From assembly GCF_003611635.1 (NCBI RefSeq), contig NZ_RAVZ01000042.1:1-39923 (forward strand): DNA of 39,923 nucleotides. Reading direction: 5' to 3'. Shown one piece after another: positions 35,503-39,923 of the stretch; position 1 is the first letter of the stretch; each line of letters opens with the position of its first letter. Source of the DNA: Corallococcus terminator. GTDB taxonomy: Bacteria; Myxococcota; Myxococcia; Myxococcales; Myxococcaceae. The notes beneath the pieces were generated by a model, which did no database searches, was not told the origin of the DNA, and saw only the letters and a program-made list of their open reading frames with translations. The translations under genes and the position numbers were made by a program.

Positions 35503-37089
35503 ATGATCAGATTCTCATCCTTCGCCATCGTCGCCGCGCTCGGCCTGAGTGCCTGCAATGAAGAGGATCCCGTCCCGCCGGTTGAGAAGACGCGAGAGGA
35601 GCGGGTCAACGAGCACATGGAGTCGCTGCGCAACGACTCCACGGCGCTCGGGAACTTCCTGTTCGCCATGCCCAAGGGTGGCGACCTGCACAGCCACACC
35701 TCCGGCGCCATCACCACGGAGAAGCTGATTGCCTGGGGTGCGGAGGACGGGGCGTGTGTGAACACGACGACCTACGTGGCCAGCAACCCGTGCGCGGCCG
35801 GCGCGGTGCCCCTGGCCCAGACGGAGACCGACCGTGCCTTCTATGACGCGGTGATGAGCGCCTGGTCCATGGAGGACCACCCGGGCCCCCTGCTGAGCGC
35901 GCACCAGCACTTCTTCGACGCCTTCGGCAAGTACGGCGCCGTGCAGCTCGATTCGCGCAATGACGACAGCTACGCGGACATCCTGTCGCGCGCGGGCCGG
36001 CACAACCAGGTCTACGTGGAGCTGATGCAAGGCTTTGGCGCGAGCACGGGCGGCCGGCTCGCCACGCCGCTGTTCACGTCCACGGATGTCTGGGACAAGG
36101 CGACCCTGCTGGCGAAGCGGCAGCAGCTCATCGCGCTGCCGGACTTCCAGAGCGCGCTGACGGCGCAGGTCACCAGCATCGCGAACACCCTGAAGGGGGC
36201 CCGCGAGCTGCTCCTGTGTGACACCGCCCAGGCGGACCCCGGCTGCACCGTGGACGTGCGCCTGCTCGTCTCCGCCAACCGCACGGCGGACCGGACGAAC
36301 GTCTTCGGGCAGTGGGTGTATGCCTATGAGCTGGCCCAGAAGGTCCCCGAAATCGTCGGCGTGAACCTCGTGTCGCCGGAGGAGAACGCCAACTCGCTCG
36401 CGTTCTACCAGGATGAGATGTTCGCCCTGGGCACGCTCGACGACTTCAACGACCAGGAGGTCGGCCGCAAGCTGGTGCATGTGTCGCTGCACGCCGGGGA
36501 GCTCATCCCGTCGGTGCTCGGCGCGCAGGACCAGTCGCACATGAACTTCCACATCCGCGAGGCCGTGGAGAAGGCCCACGCGGAGCGCATCGGCCATGGC
36601 GCGGACGTGCTGAGCGAGACGGCCGGCGACGGCGCCGAGGACCTGCTGCGCGACATGAGCGCCGCGGGCGTGATGGTCGAAATCTGCCTCACCTCCAACC
36701 GCGTCCTGCTGGGCATGTCCGGCGACGCGCACCCGCTGGCCGCGTACCTGAAGAACAACGTGCCGGTGGCCCTGGCGACGGACGACTCCGGCATCCTGCG
36801 CGGGGACATCACCCAGGAGTACGTGGCCGCCGCCACCGCCCAGGGGCTCGACTACAAGACGCTCAAGAAGATGGCGCGCGCCAGCCTGGAGCATGCCTTC
36901 GCGGAGGGCGACAGCCTCTGGGTCCGCCGCGATGACTTCACCACCGTCGCGACCGCCTGCGCCTCCGACACGCCGGAGGGCACCCTGTCGGGGGCTTGCA
37001 GCGGCTTCCTCACCAACAACAAGCGGGCCTGGATGCAGTGGAAGCTGGAAATGCAGCTCGCCACCTTCGAGCGCATCGTCGCCCCGTGA
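35503..37089 (+). CDS. Exported lipoprotein adenosine deaminase-family enzyme
   Basis: A 528-residue member of the adenosine/AMP deaminase superfamily with a lipoprotein signal (MIRFSSFAIVAALGLSAC, Cys 18). The metal site is complete: His 63 and His 65 in PKGGDLHSHTSG, His 330 in SLHAGE with catalytic Glu 333, His 365 in RIGHGADV, and Asp 427/428 in ATDDSG. The architecture resembles secreted ADGF/CECR1-type deaminases more than the 330-residue cytoplasmic enzyme, with inserts and several Cys that may form disulfides. It would deaminate extracellular adenosine or a related purine nucleoside at the cell surface. Residues 19-50 are a charged linker. No partner gene is adjacent; a strong hairpin follows. 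Substrate preference is inferred from the family only. Confidence 0.9.
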   Translation: MIRFSSFAIVAALGLSACNEEDPVPPVEKTREERVNEHMESLRNDSTALGNFLFAMPKGGDLHSHTSGAITTEKLIAWGAEDGACVNTTTYVASNPCAAGAVPLAQTETDRAFYDAVMSAWSMEDHPGPLLSAHQHFFDAFGKYGAVQLDSRNDDSYADILSRAGRHNQVYVELMQGFGASTGGRLATPLFTSTDVWDKATLLAKRQQLIALPDFQSALTAQVTSIANTLKGARELLLCDTAQADPGCTVDVRLLVSANRTADRTNVFGQWVYAYELAQKVPEIVGVNLVSPEENANSLAFYQDEMFALGTLDDFNDQEVGRKLVHVSLHAGELIPSVLGAQDQSHMNFHIREAVEKAHAERIGHGADVLSETAGDGAEDLLRDMSAAGVMVEICLTSNRVLLGMSGDAHPLAAYLKNNVPVALATDDSGILRGDITQEYVAAATAQGLDYKTLKKMARASLEHAFAEGDSLWVRRDDFTTVATACASDTPEGTLSGACSGFLTNNKRAWMQWKLEMQLATFERIVAP

Positions 37090-37095
37090 GTCGTC

Positions 37096-37128
37096 GCCTT
37101 CGCGCCTCCGTCACGGGGGCGCGAGGGC
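37096..37128. terminator. Long bidirectional terminator hairpin
   Basis: The two arms 37096-37110 and 37114-37128 pair over 15 positions (two G-U pairs) with a TCA triloop, in the 45-bp gap between the convergent adenosine deaminase and solute-binding protein genes. There is no T-run on either side. Confidence 0.65.
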
Positions 37129-37134
37129 AGCAGG

Positions 37135-38325
37135 TCAGCGCCCCACGCCGATGCGCGACCACAAATCCAACAGGGTGCGCAGCACGGCCGCGTCCGGCAC
37201 CTCCGCCGCGGGCGGCACGTCCACCCGGATGCCATGGGCCGCAAGCCGCGTGAAGGGGTTGTCCGCGTCCGGTGTCTTCAGCGGCACCGACGGGTCCGCC
37301 GGCCGGAAGCCGAACGCCAGGGCCCGCGACTGCACCGGTTTGCTGCGCAGGAAGCCCACCCACTCCAGCGCGGCCTCACGCTGCGCGGGCGTCACCCAGT
37401 CCGCCTGGAGCACCGCCGCTGGATGGTCGCTCCACAGCGTCACCGGCGGGTAGTCCACCTGGAGCTGTCCCCACCGCCCCTGCGCATGGCCCAGTTGCGA
37501 GATGACCAGGCTCTCGTACACCAGCGCCAGGTCGTAGCGGGACGGGCCGAAGCGCACCAGGTCCGTCATGAAGATGCCGGTGGAGGGCTCGAAGCGCGTC
37601 ACGCCCCGCTCCAGGCGCTTGAGCCATTCCTGGTAGCCCGGCGCCAGCAGGTCCTGCTGCTGAACTCCCGCGCGGCGCCCCAGGTACTCCAGCGTCGCGG
37701 ACAGGAGCGCCTGGAGGCCGGAGTTGGATTTCGTCGGGTCGGTGTGGCCCAGCTTCACGAAGCCCCACTCCGCGGGGCCGCCCACCGCGGGCCAGCCCTG
37801 GTCGCTCGCCACGGCGCGCTGGAGCGTCTTCCATGACAGCCCCCCGCCTCCGCCCGCCTTGCGCAGCACCTCCATCCGGTCCTGCCAGCCCACGAAGACC
37901 AGCGGGGTGATGACCAGCGGCTGCGGCGCGGCGTCCCCCTGCGTCGCGAACAGCGGCCCGTGCGAGGCGTCCGTCGCCCAGTCCGCCGCGAGCATGCGCA
38001 GGACAGCGCTGTCCGCCGGACTCCACACCGTGGGCTGCTCGCGGCCCTCCAGGATGGCCTGGGCCGCGTCCAGTGAACCCCGTCCCACCAGCGTCACCCG
38101 CACGTGCGGGTGCGTCGTCTGGAACTCCGCGAGCGCCGCCTCCACCCACTCGCGCTTCTCCGTGCTGTAGAGGAAGGTGATGTCCGTCACCTTCCGGCGC
38201 GACGGCGGACGCACGGACTCCGGCTCAGACGCCACCGTGCGAGGCGAGTCCGGGGCCGCCAGCAGGTAGAACACCCCGAACGCCGCGGCCAGCACGCCAA
38301 TGAGGAGAAGGACCCGGGGCTTCAT
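37135..38325 (-). CDS. Membrane-anchored extracellular solute-binding protein
   Basis: A 396-residue periplasmic binding protein (SBP_bac_11-like). It begins with an uncleaved-looking membrane anchor or signal (MKPRVLLLIGVLAAAFGVFYLLAA, about 1-24). The mature part opens with the type 2 binding-protein pattern ITFLYSTEKREWVEAALAEFQ, then RGSLDAAQAILEGREQPTVWSPADSAVL, reminiscent of molybdate- or iron-type binding proteins. No permease or ATPase gene is adjacent, so the ligand and transporter are unknown. In some genomes such proteins accompany VWA-domain proteins, but none is visible here. AGGCGGGAC precedes the ATG. Convergent with the adenosine deaminase gene, divergent from the following lipoprotein gene. 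Confidence 0.85.
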   Translation of the reverse strand: MKPRVLLLIGVLAAAFGVFYLLAAPDSPRTVASEPESVRPPSRRKVTDITFLYSTEKREWVEAALAEFQTTHPHVRVTLVGRGSLDAAQAILEGREQPTVWSPADSAVLRMLAADWATDASHGPLFATQGDAAPQPLVITPLVFVGWQDRMEVLRKAGGGGGLSWKTLQRAVASDQGWPAVGGPAEWGFVKLGHTDPTKSNSGLQALLSATLEYLGRRAGVQQQDLLAPGYQEWLKRLERGVTRFEPSTGIFMTDLVRFGPSRYDLALVYESLVISQLGHAQGRWGQLQVDYPPVTLWSDHPAAVLQADWVTPAQREAALEWVGFLRSKPVQSRALAFGFRPADPSVPLKTPDADNPFTRLAAHGIRVDVPPAAEVPDAAVLRTLLDLWSRIGVGR

Positions 38326-38493
38326 GTCCCGCCTCGTACCCCGGGTCGCACCGCCTGGGACTTCGGCGACGGCATTGTCACAACCATGTCACTCACGCCT
38401 TCTCCCCCTGGCCGGCCGCCCACCGGATAGGGAACCCTCCGGATGCCGTCCTGAACGTTTGTTTGTCCTCAAAGCGGATGGCAGACTGGAGCC

Positions 38494-39312
38494 ATGATGG
38501 CAATGGGTCGGCGAATCGCGCTCCTGGGACTGGGGGCGGTGTTGGGTGGATGCGCGGCGAAGCAGGCCCCTCCCATCCAGCACTACGCCCTGGGCATGTC
38601 GCGCGCGGAGTATCGGGACTACACGGGGGCGAAGGCGAGCCCTTGTGATTCGGAGCCGCGCTGGTTCTCCGACGAGCTGACGGCGGTGAACGGCCTGCTG
38701 GGGCGCTTCGTCCGGGAGACGGAGCACGCGCAGGACCCGAAGTCGCTGGACCAGCCCCAGCACCTGGCGCTGCTGGAAGAGGGGCTGCGCACGCTGCCCC
38801 CGGTGCTGAAGGTGCACGAAGGCAACCTCAAGGCCCTCCAGTCCTGCGACTTCCGGCGCACGGGGGCGTTCCCGGACCTGGCGAAGCTGGGCGCGGAGCG
38901 GGTGAAGGAGGCGCGCGGGCGACTGGCGATGGGTCCCCAGGTCCAGGCCGCCGCGGCGCTGCGCGAGGCCCAGCAGAAGTGGCGGGAGGAGGCCCCGGCG
39001 CGCGAGGAGAAGGCGCGCGGCACGTGGTGCTCCAAGTCTCCGCAGGTGGGCCAGCCGGACCTCTACTTCGCGCGGCAGTCGCCGGACGGGCACACCGAGT
39101 GGCTCTTCTGCGACGGGCACGTCGTGGACAAGACGGGCGACGGGGAGCCCACGCTCCTGAGCCCCCAGGGAATCTCCAAGGCGGAGCGGCGGCGGGTGCA
39201 GCCGAAGAAGTACCTGGACGCGGCGCGCGGCTACCCCACCGAGGAGATGGACCGCGAGCCCACCTCCGTCCCTGCCCCCGCTTCGGAGGCCGCGAGCGCC
39301 ACGGAGGGGTAG
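38494..39312 (+). CDS. Lipoprotein of unknown function
   Basis: A 272-residue exported lipoprotein (lipobox LGGC, Cys 20). The mature protein is mainly charged and helical (about 60-170, RFVRETEHAQD, LREAQQKWREEAPAREEKAR), followed by a small Cys-containing beta segment (WCSKSPQVGQPDLYF and WLFCDGHVVDKTG, about 176-215) and a Pro/Ala-rich tail. Four Cys beyond the lipid-modified one (51, 117, 177, 205, approximate) could form two disulfides. I recognise no family. Three ATG codons cluster at the start; GGAG lies only 2 nt before the first, so the second (38497) is an equally good start. Expression is probably from the 168-bp divergent gap with the solute-binding protein gene. Confidence 0.75.
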   Translation: MMAMGRRIALLGLGAVLGGCAAKQAPPIQHYALGMSRAEYRDYTGAKASPCDSEPRWFSDELTAVNGLLGRFVRETEHAQDPKSLDQPQHLALLEEGLRTLPPVLKVHEGNLKALQSCDFRRTGAFPDLAKLGAERVKEARGRLAMGPQVQAAAALREAQQKWREEAPAREEKARGTWCSKSPQVGQPDLYFARQSPDGHTEWLFCDGHVVDKTGDGEPTLLSPQGISKAERRRVQPKKYLDAARGYPTEEMDREPTSVPAPASEAASATEG

Positions 39313-39331
39313 CGCCAGGCCGCGCGTCCCG

Positions 39332-39923
39332 TCACGCCCCCAGCCGGGCGAGCCGCTTCGACAGGTGCGCGTCGCCACCGGCGTCCACCCCGCCGACGAA
39401 GGCCGCCAGCGAGCTGCCCGCGCCGCCCAGGTGGGCCTCCACGTGCGGCTTGAGGACGCTCCAGCGCTTCGCCCACGCGTCCTCGGAGCCGTCGCGCAGG
39501 TCCGGACGCTCCGCGAGGAGCGCCGTCACGCGCAGCGCCAGCTCCGGGTCGCCCAGCGTCCGCGCGGCCGCCACGCCCGTCGGCACGGAGCCCGCGGGCG
39601 CGGCCTTCCACATGTCCGTCGCACGCTGGAAGGCGGCCACGTCCACCGCGGACAGGAGCCCCAGCGCGTGGCGCACCGGCAACCGGCCCTCCGCCTTGGG
39701 GCCCACCACGTGCGCCATCAGCGCGGCGAAGGGCGCGGCCAGCGCGGGGTGCGCCGCCGGGTCCACGCCGCCCAGGGCCCGCAGCGCCCGCCGGGCCTTG
39801 CGCGCCAGCCGCGTCACCTTCCAACTGGGGCCCTTGAGGCGGGCCTGGAGCGAGCTCAGCGCGGCGCTCGCGGCGGCCACCAGCTCCGGGCCGGGCGTGG
39901 CGGGCGCGACGCGGCGGGGCCGC
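39332..39923 (-). CDS. Ala/Arg-rich protein of unknown function, partial
   Basis: The frame stays open to the right edge of the window, so the N-terminus lies beyond 39923; at least 196 residues are encoded here. The visible part is Ala-, Leu- and Arg-rich and predicted helical, resembling HEAT- or TPR-like repeats (PALAAPFAALMAHVVGPK, LGLLSAVDVAAFQRATD, LALRVTALLAERPDL) without a clear consensus. A GTG at 39880 could be a start, but the codon bias continues upstream of it. It is convergent with the preceding lipoprotein gene across 19 bp. No function can be given. Confidence 0.65.
   Translation of the reverse strand, partial: RPRRVAPATPGPELVAAASAALSSLQARLKGPSWKVTRLARKARRALRALGGVDPAAHPALAAPFAALMAHVVGPKAEGRLPVRHALGLLSAVDVAAFQRATDMWKAAPAGSVPTGVAAARTLGDPELALRVTALLAERPDLRDGSEDAWAKRWSVLKPHVEAHLGGAGSSLAAFVGGVDAGGDAHLSKRLARLGA

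Noticed and set aside
38432-38460. GGAAC...CGT pattern resembling an ECF sigma promoter before the final lipoprotein gene
   Set aside because: The spacing is about 3 bp too long for the usual ECF promoter and there is no second supporting feature.

Overview
The window is GC-rich chromosomal DNA of a myxobacterium, most likely Myxococcaceae (Corallococcus or Myxococcus type). The grounds are very strong G/C third-position codon bias, a member of the myxobacterial paralogue family DUF2378/TIGR02265, a giant Ig-like/FN3/lamin-tail lipoprotein, several other lipoproteins, and the mix of sporulation-type and secreted-hydrolase genes. I see no rRNA, tRNA, CRISPR array, insertion sequence or phage gene. 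The window reads as core and near-core chromosome carrying 25 protein genes, the last of which runs off the right edge.

Left part (1-7.2 kb): a gene-free leader of 488 bp, then the prkA / DUF444 (yeaH) / spoVR triad on the + strand. It is followed by an exported M23 endopeptidase with its own candidate promoter, a terminator hairpin, and a convergent DUF2378 gene. The triad is the conserved stress/sporulation kinase module; the neighbouring peptidoglycan endopeptidase makes a wall-remodelling link tempting but unproven. Next (7.2-13.2 kb) come glycogen phosphorylase (+), a strong hairpin, an M3 oligopeptidase (-) and a tandem split-barrel flavoprotein (-).

Middle part (13.3-25.1 kb): on the - strand, a 1642-residue surface lipoprotein, a short-chain dehydrogenase whose active site matches peroxisomal-type 2,4-dienoyl-CoA reductase, and the replicative polymerase dnaE 21 bp upstream of it. 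Divergent from dnaE is a five-helix membrane protein with a periplasmic alkaline-phosphatase/sulfatase-fold domain that has Thr, not Cys/Ser, at the nucleophile position (LtaS/EptA-like layout).

Right part (25.1-39.9 kb): an Old Yellow Enzyme/pirin operon (-) diverges from an AraC-type regulator (+) across only 34 bp. A membrane CPBP protease (-) follows, its 3' end overlapping the regulator. Then come a Spy/CpxP-like LTxxQ periplasmic protein whose ribosome-binding site sits in an inverted repeat, an M14-type zinc peptidase translationally coupled to an aldo/keto reductase, and a small acidic protein. An isoquinoline-oxidoreductase-type pair (2Fe-2S subunit plus Tat-exported molybdopterin subunit) faces a convergent di-haem lipoprotein cytochrome that probably accepts its electrons. 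The window closes with a lipoprotein adenosine deaminase, an orphan solute-binding protein, a lipoprotein of unknown function and a truncated gene.

The best leads for unusual biology are the prkA triad plus endopeptidase, the Thr-type five-helix 'sulfatase', the exported molybdoenzyme/cytochrome trio, the exported adenosine deaminase with a three-copy operator-like repeat, and the Shine-Dalgarno-sequestering repeat before the LTxxQ gene. I see no wholly novel multi-gene system that I could defend from sequence alone.
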